64,000 nucleotides of DNA from Cellulomonas humilata (GCF_030814415.1 NZ_JAUSVB010000002.1:1-64000); one strand, 5' to 3'. Shown: positions 45,571 to 55,680, counted from the first letter of the stretch. Notes: generated by a model not told the origin, from the letters alone. Translations and numbers: made by a program.

Positions 45571-48048
45571 CTACTCGTTGTCACCGCCGGTCGACAGCGT
45601 CGCCGCCACCTGGCCCTCGTCGGCGGCGTCGGCAGCGTCGGGCCAGACCCACTCCTTGACCTCGGGCAGGTCGTCGCCGTACGCGCGGGTGTACTCGCGC
45701 GCCCGCAGGCGCTCGTCGACCATCTTCTGCCGCAGGTTGGCCTGCGAGCTGCCGAGGGACGGCACGTTGTCGATGACGTCGATCACCAGGTGGAACCGGT
45801 CGAGGTCGTTGAGCATGACCATGTCGAACGGCGTCGTCGTCGTGCCCTCCTCCTTGTAGCCGCGCACGTGGATGTTGCTGTGGCCGTGGCGGCGGTAGGT
45901 GAGCCGGTGGATGAGCCACGGGTACCCGTGGTACGCGAAGATCACCGGCCGGTCGTCGGTGAACAGCCCGTCGAACTGCGCGTCGGACAGCCCGTGCGGG
46001 TGCTCCCGCGCGTCCTGCAGGCGCATGAGGTCGACCACGTTGATCACGCGCACCTTCAGGTCCGGCAGCTCGCGGCGCAGGATGTCTGCCGCAGCCAGCA
46101 CCTCGAGCGTCGGCACGTCGCCCGCGCAGCCGAGCACGACGTCCGGCTTCTCCCCGTGCACCTCCGAGCCCGCCCAGTCCCAGATGCCCAGACCGCGCGT
46201 GCAGTGCGCGATGGCCTGGTCCATCGTCAGGAAGTTCGGCGCCGGCTGCTTGCCCGCGACGACCACGTTGACGTACTGCCGGCTGCGCAGGCAGTGGTCG
46301 TACGTCGAGAGCAGCGTGTTGGCGTCCGGCGGCAGGTAGACGCGGACGACCTCGGCCTTCTTGTTGACCACGTGGTCGATGAACCCCGGGTCCTGGTGGC
46401 TGAAGCCGTTGTGGTCCTGCCGCCAGACGTGGCTGGACAGCAGGTAGTTGAGGCTCGCGATCGGGCGCCGCCACGGGATGTCGTTGGTGACCTTCAGCCA
46501 CTTGGCGTGCTGGTTGAACATCGAGTCGATGATGTGGATGAACGCCTCGTAGCAGTTGAACAGGCCGTGCCGCCCGGTCAGCAGGTAGCCCTCGAGCCAA
46601 CCCTGGCACTGGTGCTCGCTGAGCATCTCCAGCACGCGGCCGGCGCGGGCCAGGTGCTCGTCGACGTCGGCGCCGAAGAACTCCGCGTTCCACTGCTTGT
46701 CCGTGGTCTGGAACACCGACTGCAGCCGGTTCGACGCGGTCTCGTCGGGACCGAAGATCCGGAAGTTGTCCGGGTTGAGCCGGATGACGTCGGTCAGCCA
46801 GTCGCCCAGCACGCGCGGCGCCTCGCTCATGGAGCCACCCGGCACCGGCACGTCGACCGCGTACTCGCGGAAGTCCGGCAGGCGCAGGTCCTTGAGCAGG
46901 ATCCCGCCGTTGGCGTGCGGGTTGTCGCTCATCCGCAGGGCTCCGGTCGGAGCGAGCGCGCGGATGTCGTCGTGCAGTCGGCCGTTCTCGTCGAACAGCT
47001 CGTTGACCCGGTACGACTCGAGCCACTGCCGCAGGACGTCCAGGTGCTCGGGGGTGTCCCGCGCGCTCGCCAGCGGCACCTGGTGCGCCCGCCACGACCC
47101 GGTGGTCTTCTTGCCGTCGATGTAGTCCGGCCCCGTCCAGCCCTTGGGGGTCCGGAACACGATCATCGGCCACTGCGGGCGCTGCTCGTTGCCCGCGTGC
47201 GCGCTGCGCTTGATCTCCGCGATCTCGTCGAGCACCTCGTCGAGCAGCGTCGCGAACCGGCGGTGGACGTCGTCGTGCGACTCGTCGTCGAAGCCTGCGA
47301 CGAACATGTGCGGCTTGTGGCCGTAGCCCACCATGAGCGCCTCGAGCTCGTGGTCGGGGATGCGGGCCAGCACGGTCGGGTTCGCGATCTTGTACCCGTT
47401 GAGGTGCAGGATCGGCAGGACGACTCCGTCGTTCTCGACGTTGACGAACTTGTTCGAGTGCCAGCTCGTGGCCAGCGGGCCGGTCTCCGCCTCGCCGTCG
47501 CCGATGACGGTCGCGACGAGCAGGTCGGGGTTGTCGAACGCGGCGCCGTAGGCGTGGCTCAGCGCGTAGCCCAGCTCGCCGCCCTCGTGGATGGACCCCG
47601 GTGTCTCGGGGGCCACGTGGCTGGGGATGCCACCCGGGAACGAGAACTGGCGGAAGAGCCGGTGGATGCCCTCGGTGTCCTCGGTGATGTCCGAGTAGAA
47701 CTCCGAGTACGTGCCGTCGAGATAGGCGCTCGCGACCAGCCCCGGGCCGCCGTGGCCCGGGCCGGTGACGTAGATGGTCGACTGCTCGCGCTCCGCGATC
47801 GCGCGGTTCAGGTGCGCGTACAGGAAGTTCAGCCCCGGGGTGGTGCCCCAGTGGCCGAGGAGCCGCGGCTTGACGTGGTCGCGTGTGAGCGGCTCCCGCA
47901 GGAGCGGGTTGTCCAGGAGGTAGATCTGACCCACCGACAGGTAGTTGGCGGCCCGCCACCACTTGTCGATGCGGGCCACGGTGTCGGCGTCGACCACCGT
48001 GCCGCTCCCGGTCTGCCACGTATTGCGTGCCGACGTCGTCGTGCTCAT
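45571..48048 (-). CDS. xfp: Phosphoketolase
   Basis: Phosphoketolase is a thiamine-diphosphate enzyme that cleaves xylulose-5-phosphate or fructose-6-phosphate with phosphate to acetyl phosphate plus glyceraldehyde-3-phosphate or erythrose-4-phosphate. The 825-residue protein has [16 protein letters not shown], the ThDP motif [26 protein letters not shown] and [20 protein letters not shown] precedes the ATG at 48048. It heads xfp-pta-ackA, which gives acetate plus ATP, or acetyl-CoA without carbon loss. The 279-bp gap upstream (48049-48327) holds no gene. Confidence 0.97.
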   Translation of the reverse strand: MSTTTSARNTWQTGSGTVVDADTVARIDKWWRAANYLSVGQIYLLDNPLLREPLTRDHVKPRLLGHWGTTPGLNFLYAHLNRAIAEREQSTIYVTGPGHGGPGLVASAYLDGTYSEFYSDITEDTEGIHRLFRQFSFPGGIPSHVAPETPGSIHEGGELGYALSHAYGAAFDNPDLLVATVIGDGEAETGPLATSWHSNKFVNVENDGVVLPILHLNGYKIANPTVLARIPDHELEALMVGYGHKPHMFVAGFDDESHDDVHRRFATLLDEVLDEIAEIKRSAHAGNEQRPQWPMIVFRTPKGWTGPDYIDGKKTTGSWRAHQVPLASARDTPEHLDVLRQWLESYRVNELFDENGRLHDDIRALAPTGALRMSDNPHANGGILLKDLRLPDFREYAVDVPVPGGSMSEAPRVLGDWLTDVIRLNPDNFRIFGPDETASNRLQSVFQTTDKQWNAEFFGADVDEHLARAGRVLEMLSEHQCQGWLEGYLLTGRHGLFNCYEAFIHIIDSMFNQHAKWLKVTNDIPWRRPIASLNYLLSSHVWRQDHNGFSHQDPGFIDHVVNKKAEVVRVYLPPDANTLLSTYDHCLRSRQYVNVVVAGKQPAPNFLTMDQAIAHCTRGLGIWDWAGSEVHGEKPDVVLGCAGDVPTLEVLAAADILRRELPDLKVRVINVVDLMRLQDAREHPHGLSDAQFDGLFTDDRPVIFAYHGYPWLIHRLTYRRHGHSNIHVRGYKEEGTTTTPFDMVMLNDLDRFHLVIDVIDNVPSLGSSQANLRQKMVDERLRAREYTRAYGDDLPEVKEWVWPDAADAADEGQVAATLSTGGDNE

Positions 48049-48327
48049 GCGCGCTCCCCAGTCGTCGTTCCGGCATGCCACCGGCGCGGTGTCAGCCTCC
48101 CGTCGGGCGCGCGGCGCGGACGAGAGTCCTTGGTCCTGTGTCGCGTGCGCGCGTCCACTTGTCATACAACCGCACTCCGCGCATCGGCGCAGTAGGTGTG
48201 GGCGAACGCACGCCGAACGTCCGGTGGTGTGCAGGCACGGTCGCTGCGCAGGTCAGCGGGGTTGTGGGCGGATCCTGGCGGCCCGGCCCGGTTCCGGCCG
48301 GGACGGTGCTGCGGGGTACCGTGAGGC

Positions 48328-49233
48328 GTGACCGAGCAGAGCCCCGCAGCCGTCGCGCGCGAGCGTGCGGACGGTCGTGCGGACGAGGGCCTTCGCGACG
48401 CGTCGCACGGTGGCAGCCCGGATGGTCCGGCCCTCGACCCCGCGTGGGAGCAGGCAGAGCCACGCCCGCCGACGACGATGCTCCGCGCGGCCGTGCGCCC
48501 TCGCATGCTCGTCCTCCTCGTCCTGCTGCTCGCCGCCGCCGCGCTGTGCGCCCGGCTCGGCGCCTGGCAGCTGGACCGCGCGCAGGTGCACGGCGCCGTC
48601 GCCGCGGAACGGCACACCGCCGAGCTCGTCGCCGCCGCCGCCGTCCCGCTGGACGACGTGCTGGTCCCGCAGACCACGTTCACCGGCGACCTCGTCGGCC
48701 GGAAGGTGGCCGTGACCGGGACGTACGACGCCGACGGCCAGCTGCTGGTGACCGGTCGTGCGCACGACGGCACCACCGGGCTGCTCGTCCTGGCGCCCCT
48801 GACCACGACCGACGGCGCCGTGCTCCCGGTCGTGCGCGGGTGGGTGGCGACGCCCGCCGACGCCGACGCACCACCGGCCGGGACGGTGGACGTGACCGGC
48901 TACCTGCAGGCGTCCGAGCAGGCGGGCACCGGGGTGGCCGACGGCCGGACCGACGCGATCAGCTCCGCCGAGCTGCTCAACTCCTGGGGCGGACCGATCT
49001 ACACCGGGTACCTCGTCGTCTCCTCGTCGGACCCGGCCCAGGACGACGTGACGCTCCTCGACCCGCCGACCAAGCCCGGCGCCGGGCTCAACATCCAGAA
49101 CCTCGCCTACGCCGCCCAGTGGTGGATCTTCGGCGCCTTCGCCGTGCTGCTCTGGCTCCGGCTGGTCCGCGACGAGGCCCGCGGGTCGGGGCCCGCCATC
49201 AGCCCATCGGGGGACGCCGGCGCAGCTCCTTGA
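48328..49233 (+). CDS. SURF1-family cytochrome oxidase assembly protein
   Basis: The 301-residue protein has two transmembrane segments, one near residue 60-78 and one near 265-282, enclosing an external domain, the SURF1 topology. GAWQLDRAQVHGAVAAE and LPVVRGWVATP are characteristic. SURF1 helps haem a insertion into cytochrome oxidase. The Asp/Glu-rich N-terminal 50 residues are a disordered cytoplasmic extension. TACCGT lies five bases before the GTG, so it is probably leaderless. It overlaps the convergent arfB by 35 bp. Confidence 0.9.
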   Translation: MTEQSPAAVARERADGRADEGLRDASHGGSPDGPALDPAWEQAEPRPPTTMLRAAVRPRMLVLLVLLLAAAALCARLGAWQLDRAQVHGAVAAERHTAELVAAAAVPLDDVLVPQTTFTGDLVGRKVAVTGTYDADGQLLVTGRAHDGTTGLLVLAPLTTTDGAVLPVVRGWVATPADADAPPAGTVDVTGYLQASEQAGTGVADGRTDAISSAELLNSWGGPIYTGYLVVSSSDPAQDDVTLLDPPTKPGAGLNIQNLAYAAQWWIFGAFAVLLWLRLVRDEARGSGPAISPSGDAGAAP

Positions 49234-49627
49234 CCGCGCGGCGCTTCTGCTCGCCCTGCACGCGTCGCACCTGCGAGCCCCGGCTCGGCCGCGTGGCGCG
49301 ACGGGTAGGACCCGGGGGAGCGAGGGCGTCGTCGAGCAGAGCGTGCACGCGGGTGAGCGCGGCCTCGCGGTTGCGCAGCTGTGACCGGTACTCCTGGGCG
49401 CTCACGACGAGCAGCGAGCCGCGCAGCCGGCCCGCCAGCCGCGCCAGGACACGGTCCTCCTGCGTCGGGCTGGTCCAGGCGATGCGCGCGAGGTCGACCG
49501 TCAGCTCCACGCGGGAGTCGGTCGTGTTGACCGACTGACCCCCCGGACCGCTGGAGCGCGAGAAGCGCCACGCGAGGGCGTCGTCGGGGACGACGATGTC
49601 GCCGCGCAGCGTGAGGGGGTGGACCAT
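49199..49627 (-). CDS. arfB: Ribosome-rescue peptidyl-tRNA hydrolase ArfB
   Basis: ArfB (YaeJ) frees stalled ribosomes by hydrolysing peptidyl-tRNA. The 142-residue protein has the catalytic GGQ in SRSSGPGGQSVNTTDSRVEL and a basic C-terminal tail (QKRRAVKELRRRPP) that enters the empty mRNA channel. The ATG at 49627 is chosen because the frame beyond it is antisense or out of frame. A -10-like CAGAAT lies six bases upstream. Its end overlaps the convergent SURF1 gene. Confidence 0.93.
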   Translation of the reverse strand: MVHPLTLRGDIVVPDDALAWRFSRSSGPGGQSVNTTDSRVELTVDLARIAWTSPTQEDRVLARLAGRLRGSLLVVSAQEYRSQLRNREAALTRVHALLDDALAPPGPTRRATRPSRGSQVRRVQGEQKRRAVKELRRRPPMG

Positions 49628-49647
49628 GCGTGCATTCTGTCCCGGGT

Positions 49648-51924
49648 TCAGTCCCGCTGCCGCAGGGGCCGACGGGCGCGTCGGGCAGCGAGCGTCAGGA
49701 TCGCGCCCAGCACCAGCGTGAGCGCAGCCGCCGCGGTGGTGCCCTCCACGCCGTCCGCGCCGGTCGCCGCGAGCTCGGCGTCCTCCGCCGGGTCGGCGTA
49801 CGTGTTGGTCGCGGTGACGAGACCGACGACCGCGGGGTCCCCGGCAGCGACGACGACGCGGCCGCCGGCGGGCGAGAGCGTCGACGTGAACGCGCCGCCC
49901 GGCTGGTCCGCGTCCTCCGCGACGGTGCAGACCGTCCCGACGGGGAACCCACCGACGACGACCGTGCCGCCGGCCGCCACCGACCAGGTGCCGGAGGACT
50001 TCCCGGTCGCTCCGGCGGCGCTGCAGGACCAGGTCCCCGTGAACACGGCGCCCGCCGGAACCGCGCCGGCCGCCCCGGACACGACCTTCCGCACCGCGAA
50101 GCCGCCGAGCACGACGGGGTCGGGCTCGACCACGTTCGTCACCTGCACCGCGCTGACGGCGCTGCCCCGGCCCACGGTGAACGCGAAGCCGCCGTGCTCG
50201 GCGGTCGCCGCCGTTCCGCCGGTGACCGTCCACGTCGGTTCCGTCCAGGTGCCGCTCGCCGGGTCCGCGGGCGGGACCTCGACCAGCTCGACCACGCTGT
50301 CGGGAGCGACGTCGATCGGGCCCAGCACCGTGCCGTCGGAGGCGACGACGAGGTCGGGCGACTGCTGCACGTCGTCCACCCACCACTGGAACGTGAAGGT
50401 GTCCGGCGAGCCGAGACCGGCGTCGTCCACGGACTTGGCGACGCTGAACCGGCCCTGCCCGGCCAGGGTGTCGGTGAGGGTGACGACCACCGCCGCGTCC
50501 TCCTCGACGACGAACGCGACCTGCGCGCCCGGCTGCGTCGGCGCGATCGTCGTCGTGCCCGTGACGTTCCAGACCGGCGCCTGCCAGACGCCGCCCGGCA
50601 CGGTGGCGGGGGTGGCCTCCCCGAGCTCGACGACGGTGCCGGACGGGACGGCGGCCGGCCCGAGCACCGTGCCGTCCGTCTCGACCGACAGGTCGGGCAG
50701 CTGCCGGACGCCGTCGATCCAGTACTGCACGAAGACGTTGACGGGCAGGGTGTCGAACGTGCCGTCCACGACCAGGGTCTTGCTGAGCTGGACCGAGCCG
50801 ACCGTGGTCGCGTCGTCCGGGACGCACCCCGCGAACGCGTAGTGGTGGATCTCGCCGGAGCCGCCCGCCTTGGTCAGCGTCGCGGCGATCACCTGACCCT
50901 CGACCGGGCTCGCGTTCTGCAACGTGAGGTCGGCCCGCGGGGCCAGGACCGTCCCGGTGATCCGGTCCTGGCTCGAGAGCGTCAGGGGGCCGGTCTCGTC
51001 GTAGCTCCAGAGCACCCACGGGGCGAAGAAGTTGTTCGTGCCCGAGTCGTTCGCGCCGTTGAACCGCGGGATGCTGAACGCGGTGCCCTCGGACATCCGA
51101 ACGATCAGCCCGGTGCTGGAGGACGGCACGGCGCCCGTGAAGTTCAGCGCGGTCACGCCGTCGAACTGGTCGGGCGTCACGGAGAGCACGTTGAGGTCAC
51201 CGGCGACGAGCTCGAGCTGCTTCTCCGGGGCGCTCCCCGTGAGGGTCACCGCCGAGACGCCGGTGTTCGCTCCGGGCAGCTCGGAGACGGCGTCCGCCAT
51301 GGCGTCGAGGGTCGGGAAACCGCTGGTCACCGGTGTGACGTCGACCGGTCCGATGTTCGCGGCGACCCAGGCGTCGAGGTCGTCCGCCGGCGCAGGCGGG
51401 TTCGGTGGGACGACGCGTGCCTGGCTCGTGCCGTCGGAGATGAACACCTCCGTGCCCTGCAGGGTGGTCGTGGTCCATGTGGAGGTGCCGGCGAGCATCT
51501 CGCCCCGCGGCCACGTCGGGTCGTCCGCCCCCGAGCCCACCTGGAGGATGCCCTGCGACCCTGCCAGGTCGTAGGAGCCGGCCGACACGCGCACCGGCAG
51601 CTCCGTGCCTCCGACGTCGAGCGTCGGCAGCTCGTAGTCCGGCGGTGTCAGGCCGGTCGAGTGCCGCACGTCGAAGGTGGACGCCCAGGACAGCGAGCCG
51701 CCGACGCCGAGGGTGCCCTCGATCTCCGAGCCCGCCACCGAGGCGTCTCCCTCGACGAGCACGGTGAATCCCCGGGTCGGGTCGTCGGTGCTGCCGCAGA
51801 AGCTGATCGCCGCGGCCGGCGCCGCGGCACCCAGCGTGAGCGCTGTGGCGACGACGGGCACCGCGAGTGCGGCGGCGACCACGGCGGCGACGGTCGCGCG
51901 CGATCGGCTCGGGCTGGTGTGCAC
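49648..51924 (-). CDS. Choice-of-anchor A family surface protein with LAATG sorting signal
   Basis: The 758-residue protein has a Sec signal (about residues 1-39, ending APAAA), a choice-of-anchor A/ice-binding-like beta domain (about 40-370), then three Ig-like repeats. The first two (about 375-560) are near duplicates sharing a W-x-D-x-V-Q/R-Q-x-PDL motif and DGTVLGP, and a third, DUF5979-like, follows. The C-terminus has LAATG, a hydrophobic stretch and an Arg-rich tail, a wall-sorting signal of the LAXTG kind used by class E sortases. GGAAGG precedes the GTG. It is likely wall-anchored and adhesive; no sortase gene is in the window. Confidence 0.83.
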   Translation of the reverse strand: MHTSPSRSRATVAAVVAAALAVPVVATALTLGAAAPAAAISFCGSTDDPTRGFTVLVEGDASVAGSEIEGTLGVGGSLSWASTFDVRHSTGLTPPDYELPTLDVGGTELPVRVSAGSYDLAGSQGILQVGSGADDPTWPRGEMLAGTSTWTTTTLQGTEVFISDGTSQARVVPPNPPAPADDLDAWVAANIGPVDVTPVTSGFPTLDAMADAVSELPGANTGVSAVTLTGSAPEKQLELVAGDLNVLSVTPDQFDGVTALNFTGAVPSSSTGLIVRMSEGTAFSIPRFNGANDSGTNNFFAPWVLWSYDETGPLTLSSQDRITGTVLAPRADLTLQNASPVEGQVIAATLTKAGGSGEIHHYAFAGCVPDDATTVGSVQLSKTLVVDGTFDTLPVNVFVQYWIDGVRQLPDLSVETDGTVLGPAAVPSGTVVELGEATPATVPGGVWQAPVWNVTGTTTIAPTQPGAQVAFVVEEDAAVVVTLTDTLAGQGRFSVAKSVDDAGLGSPDTFTFQWWVDDVQQSPDLVVASDGTVLGPIDVAPDSVVELVEVPPADPASGTWTEPTWTVTGGTAATAEHGGFAFTVGRGSAVSAVQVTNVVEPDPVVLGGFAVRKVVSGAAGAVPAGAVFTGTWSCSAAGATGKSSGTWSVAAGGTVVVGGFPVGTVCTVAEDADQPGGAFTSTLSPAGGRVVVAAGDPAVVGLVTATNTYADPAEDAELAATGADGVEGTTAAAALTLVLGAILTLAARRARRPLRQRD

Positions 51925-51988
51925 GCGAGAGCCTTCCGATGATGAGAAGTTCCTCACGCAACTTAACCGATTCGTACGAGTCCGGCCG

Positions 51989-52022
51989 GCGAGCCGCACG
52001 ACGACGTGCGTGCGGCTCGCCC
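51989..52022 (-). terminator. Hairpin terminator after ABC exporter operon
   Basis: A perfect 12-bp stem (GGCGAGCCGCAC at 51989-52000, GTGCGGCTCGCC at 52011-52022) with a ten-base loop lies 12 bases past the stop of the second ABC gene on the minus strand. It separates the exporter from the surface protein gene. Confidence 0.8.
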
Positions 52023-52034
52023 GGGTTCCCCTCG

Positions 52035-53774
52035 TCAGACCGCGTCGTGCTGCCAGGAGTGCCACAGCGCGGCGTAGTCGCCACCCGCCGCGACCAGCTC
52101 GTCGTGGGGTCCGATCTCCGTGATCCGGCCCCCGTCGACCACCGCCACCCGGTCCGCGTCGTGCGCGGTGTGCAGGCGGTGGGCGATCGCGACCACTGTC
52201 CGCCCCAAGAGCACGGCCGACAGCGAGCGCTCGAGGTGCCGGGCCGCCCGCGGGTCGAGCAGCGAGGTGGCCTCGTCGAGCACCAGCGTGTGCGGGTCGA
52301 GCAGGACGAGCCGGGCGAGCGCGATCTGCTGGGCCTGCGCCGGCGTCAGCGCAGCACCGCCCGAGCCGACCTCGGTCTCCAGCCCCTCGGGCAGCGCCTG
52401 CACCCACTCCCACGCGTCGACCGCCCGCAGCGCCCGCTCGAGCGCGGCCGCGTCGGCGTCCACCTGGGCCAGGCGCAGGTTGTCCGCGACCGACCCGACG
52501 AACACGTGGTGCTCCTGGGTGACCAGGGCGACGTGCCCGCGCAGCTCCTCGAGCGGCAGGTCGATCAGCGGCACGCCGCCGACCGTGACGGTGCCGTCGG
52601 TGGGCGGGTGGATGCCGGCGAGCATCCGTCCGAGCGTCGACTTGCCGGCACCGGACGGTCCGACCACGGCCAGCCGCTCACCGGCGGCCAGGTCGAGGTC
52701 GATGCCGTGCAGCACGTTGTGCCCCTCGCGGTACGCGTAGGTCAGCCCTCGGGAGGCGATGTCCTCGTCGACCGGGGTGCCCTCGCGCGACTCGCGGTCG
52801 GGCTCGACCAGCTGGACACCCACGATGCGCGCGAGCGAGGTCGCCGCCACCTGGATCTCGTCGACCCAGAAGATCAGCTCCCACACCGGACCGGTGATCT
52901 GGTACGTGTACAGCACGATCGTGGTGACCGCGCCGACCGTGACGTAGCCCTCCGACGCGAGGTAGCCACCCCACAGCAGCACGGCCGCCGGTGCCAGGAC
53001 GAATGCCGCGTCGATGCCCGGGAACAGGATCGTGCGCAGGCGCAGCGTCACCTTCTCGGCCTCGAACGCCTCGCGCAGGTCGGCGTCCACGCGGCCCATC
53101 CGGCGCCGGCCGAGCCGCAGGGCGTCGACGGTGCGGGCGCCCTCGACGGACTCGGTGATGGTCCCGTTCAGCACCGCGTACGCGGCCGATTCGCGCTGGT
53201 AGGCCGGCGTCGCGCGCTTGAGGTACCAGCGCACGACGAGCAGCAGCGTGGGCACGCCGACGAACATCGCGAGCGAGACCACCGGCGACAGCACGAGGCA
53301 CGCGACGATCGTCAGCGTGATGGTCACGACCGCGACGATCACGCGCGGGATGCCGAAGCGCACCGCGTGCTGGAGCTTGTTGACGTCGTTCGTCGTGCGC
53401 GCCACCAGGTCACCGGTGCCGGCCCGCTCGACGACGGACAGCGGCAGCGCCGTGACCTTCTCGATGAACTCCTCGCGCAGCTCGGCGAACACCTCCTCGC
53501 CGAACACCATCGACGCGCGCTGGGCGAACCGTATGAGCACGGTCTGAGCGAGCACGGCGACGACGCCGACGGCGATCAACGTGTTGATGTACGTCGCCGT
53601 GGTGCCGCCCGTGACGGCGTCGATGAGCATGCCCAGCAGCCACGGACCCGCCAGGCCCGCGGTCGCGGCCAGCGTGTGCAGGACCGCGATGAGGACCAGC
53701 GGGCGGCGGTGCTTGCGGAAGAGCACGCCCGTGTACGCCCGGACCGTCGCCGTGTCGGCGATGGGGAGCTTCAT
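52035..53774 (-). CDS. ABC exporter half-transporter, catalytic Walker motifs but degenerate signature
   Basis: The 579-residue protein has a six-helix exporter membrane domain (about 20-320) and an ATPase domain. Walker A GPSGAGKST (372-380), Walker B LVLDE (Asp500-Glu501) and the H-loop in AIAHRL are intact. The signature expected as LSGGQ is LTPAQ (476-480), so it cannot complete an ATP site for its partner. It is coupled to the upstream half-transporter by a 4-bp overlap, and the two are expected to form a heterodimer. The exported substrate is unknown. Confidence 0.92.
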   Translation of the reverse strand: MKLPIADTATVRAYTGVLFRKHRRPLVLIAVLHTLAATAGLAGPWLLGMLIDAVTGGTTATYINTLIAVGVVAVLAQTVLIRFAQRASMVFGEEVFAELREEFIEKVTALPLSVVERAGTGDLVARTTNDVNKLQHAVRFGIPRVIVAVVTITLTIVACLVLSPVVSLAMFVGVPTLLLVVRWYLKRATPAYQRESAAYAVLNGTITESVEGARTVDALRLGRRRMGRVDADLREAFEAEKVTLRLRTILFPGIDAAFVLAPAAVLLWGGYLASEGYVTVGAVTTIVLYTYQITGPVWELIFWVDEIQVAATSLARIVGVQLVEPDRESREGTPVDEDIASRGLTYAYREGHNVLHGIDLDLAAGERLAVVGPSGAGKSTLGRMLAGIHPPTDGTVTVGGVPLIDLPLEELRGHVALVTQEHHVFVGSVADNLRLAQVDADAAALERALRAVDAWEWVQALPEGLETEVGSGGAALTPAQAQQIALARLVLLDPHTLVLDEATSLLDPRAARHLERSLSAVLLGRTVVAIAHRLHTAHDADRVAVVDGGRITEIGPHDELVAAGGDYAALWHSWQHDAV

Positions 53775-55606
53775 GACTGTCCTCCGCTCTTCTGCTCGGC
53801 CATCAGTTCCTCGTACAGACGCTCGTTCTCCGCCAGGTCGTCGACCGAGCGGAAGTCCTGCGACTCGTCGTCCATCTGCCGCCCGACGACCGCCCGGTAC
53901 GCACGCGCGATCTCCGGGTCGTCGTCGCCGTGCAGGAGCAGGTCGTCGTGGCTGGCGCGGGCGCGCACCAGACCGTCCTGGACGAACGCGACCTCGTCCA
54001 CGTGGTCCAGGACCAGCGGGCTGGCGGTGACCACGAGCGTCGTGCGGCCCCGCCGGACGTCCGCCAGCCGCGCGGCGATCCGGGCCTCGGTGTGGGCGTC
54101 GACCGCGCTGGTCGGCTCCACGAGCACGAGGATCTCCGGGTCGATGAGCAGCGCACGGGCGAGTGCGACGCGCTGGCGCTGCCCACCGGACAGCGAGCGG
54201 CCCTTCTCCGGGAGCTCGCCGGCGAGGCCGTCGGGCACGGAGTCGAGCACGTCCTGTGCGTCGGCCGTCGCGATCACGCGCAGCAGGTCGTCCTGCGTGG
54301 CCGAGCCGCGCACGTCGAGCTCCTCCTCCAGCAGACCGGAGAAGAGGTGCGGGGTGGCCTCCGCGACGACGATGCGCTCCCGCACGTGCTCCTTGTCGAG
54401 CTCGGACAGCAGCACGCCACCGAGGCGCACGGGCGTCTCCTGCTCCGCCGCGTCGTCGAACCGGCCGAGCCGCGTGGCGATGCGCGCGGACTCGTCGGGG
54501 TCGGCGCTCACCAGCGCGACCACCCGGCCGGGCTCCAGGTGCAGCCCGCTGACCTCGTCGACCAGCTGCACGTGCGGCTCCGGCGCAGCGGCCGTGCCGG
54601 GCGTCGCACCGGTCGCCGGGACCACCTGCAGGACCTTGACCACCTTGGTCGCCCCGATGTGCGCACGTGTCGCCGCCTGGAGCATCTGCGTCGCGTTCTG
54701 CACCGGCCAGGACAGGAACGCCGCGAAGCCGTACGTCGACACCAGCTGGCCCGGCGTGATGGTGCCCGCCAGCGCCATGTGGGCGCCGAGCCAGATGAGC
54801 GTGACGAGGAACGCACCGGGGAGCAGGACCTGGAGGGCGTCGAGGACCGACTGCGTCCTGGCCACCTCGACGCCGCGGCGCCGCGTCTCCTGCGACTGCG
54901 CGCGGTACCGGCCGGTGAAGACCTCCTCGCCGCCGATGCCGCGCAGGATGCGCAGGCCGGAGACCGTGTCCGAGCCCAGCGTGGTCAGCCGTCCCGACGC
55001 CTCGCGCTGCGCCGCCTGCCGGCGGGACAGCGGCTTGACGAGCAGGCCGAGGATCGCCGCGACGGTCGGCAGGCCGAGGATGACCACGAGCCCCAGCGGC
55101 ACGGACACGCGGAGCATCAGCGCCGCGACGATGCCGTAGGCCACGAGGCTGCCGAGGAAGTGGCCCGCGAGCGCGAAGACCTCACCGATGCGTAGCGCGT
55201 CGTTGGCGACGGCCGAGACGACCTCACCCGTCGGCAGCTCCTTGGTGATGGTGTGGCCAGACCGTGCGACCGTCCGGCCGACCAGCTGCGAGGACGTGAA
55301 CGCCGCCCGCAGCCAGTTGTTCACGTCGTACCGGTGGCCGACGGCCGAGGCCGTGATGATCACGGCGCCGAGCGCCAGCAGCGTGCCGCAGGCGCGCCAG
55401 AGGTCCGGACCGAAGCCGCTCGCCAGACCGTCGTCGATGGCCCGTCCGACGACGAACGGGGTGAAGGCCTGGGCCGCGAACTGCAGGACGCCGAGCCCGA
55501 CGGCGGTCAGGAGGATGCCCCACTGCCGACGAGCCAGCCACCAGAGCAGGGCTGTGGGACCGCTCAGCGGCGGGGTACCGGGATCGTCGAGGGGGAGGGA
55601 ACGCAC
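53771..55606 (-). CDS. ABC exporter half-transporter, intact signature but degenerate Walker motifs
   Basis: The 611-residue protein (from GTG 55606; an in-frame TTG lies at 55615) has an exporter membrane domain followed by an ATPase domain. Its signature LSGGQRQR is perfect. Walker A has been lost (around residue 370, SADPDESAR where GxxGxGKST belongs), Walker B reads LVLVE with no Asp, and the H-loop His is Ser in VVTASPL. It therefore cannot hydrolyse ATP itself but can supply the signature for its partner's site. A C-terminal acidic extension of about 40 residues follows. TAACGT lies eight bases before the GTG. Confidence 0.9.
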   Translation of the reverse strand: MRSLPLDDPGTPPLSGPTALLWWLARRQWGILLTAVGLGVLQFAAQAFTPFVVGRAIDDGLASGFGPDLWRACGTLLALGAVIITASAVGHRYDVNNWLRAAFTSSQLVGRTVARSGHTITKELPTGEVVSAVANDALRIGEVFALAGHFLGSLVAYGIVAALMLRVSVPLGLVVILGLPTVAAILGLLVKPLSRRQAAQREASGRLTTLGSDTVSGLRILRGIGGEEVFTGRYRAQSQETRRRGVEVARTQSVLDALQVLLPGAFLVTLIWLGAHMALAGTITPGQLVSTYGFAAFLSWPVQNATQMLQAATRAHIGATKVVKVLQVVPATGATPGTAAAPEPHVQLVDEVSGLHLEPGRVVALVSADPDESARIATRLGRFDDAAEQETPVRLGGVLLSELDKEHVRERIVVAEATPHLFSGLLEEELDVRGSATQDDLLRVIATADAQDVLDSVPDGLAGELPEKGRSLSGGQRQRVALARALLIDPEILVLVEPTSAVDAHTEARIAARLADVRRGRTTLVVTASPLVLDHVDEVAFVQDGLVRARASHDDLLLHGDDDPEIARAYRAVVGRQMDDESQDFRSVDDLAENERLYEELMAEQKSGGQS

Positions 55607-55680
55607 GAGCGTCAACGTTACGGTGCGGTACTGACAGAGCCGTCATGCTTTTCCGACGGCCGGGCGGTCCTCCGGACGGG

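Noticed and set aside
49627..51019. A 606-codon minus-strand frame extending arfB upstream.
   Set aside because: The extra part overlaps the surface-protein gene in another frame and has no ArfB similarity; ATG 49627 gives the normal protein.
51867..55139. A 1090-codon plus-strand open frame antisense to the ABC exporter genes.
   Set aside because: It shows no domain and mirrors third-position GC bias of the true genes on the other strand.
53771..55606. The upstream ABC half-transporter as a decaying pseudogene.
   Set aside because: The frame is intact, the signature motif is perfect, and its defects complement those of the partner exactly, which argues for selection.
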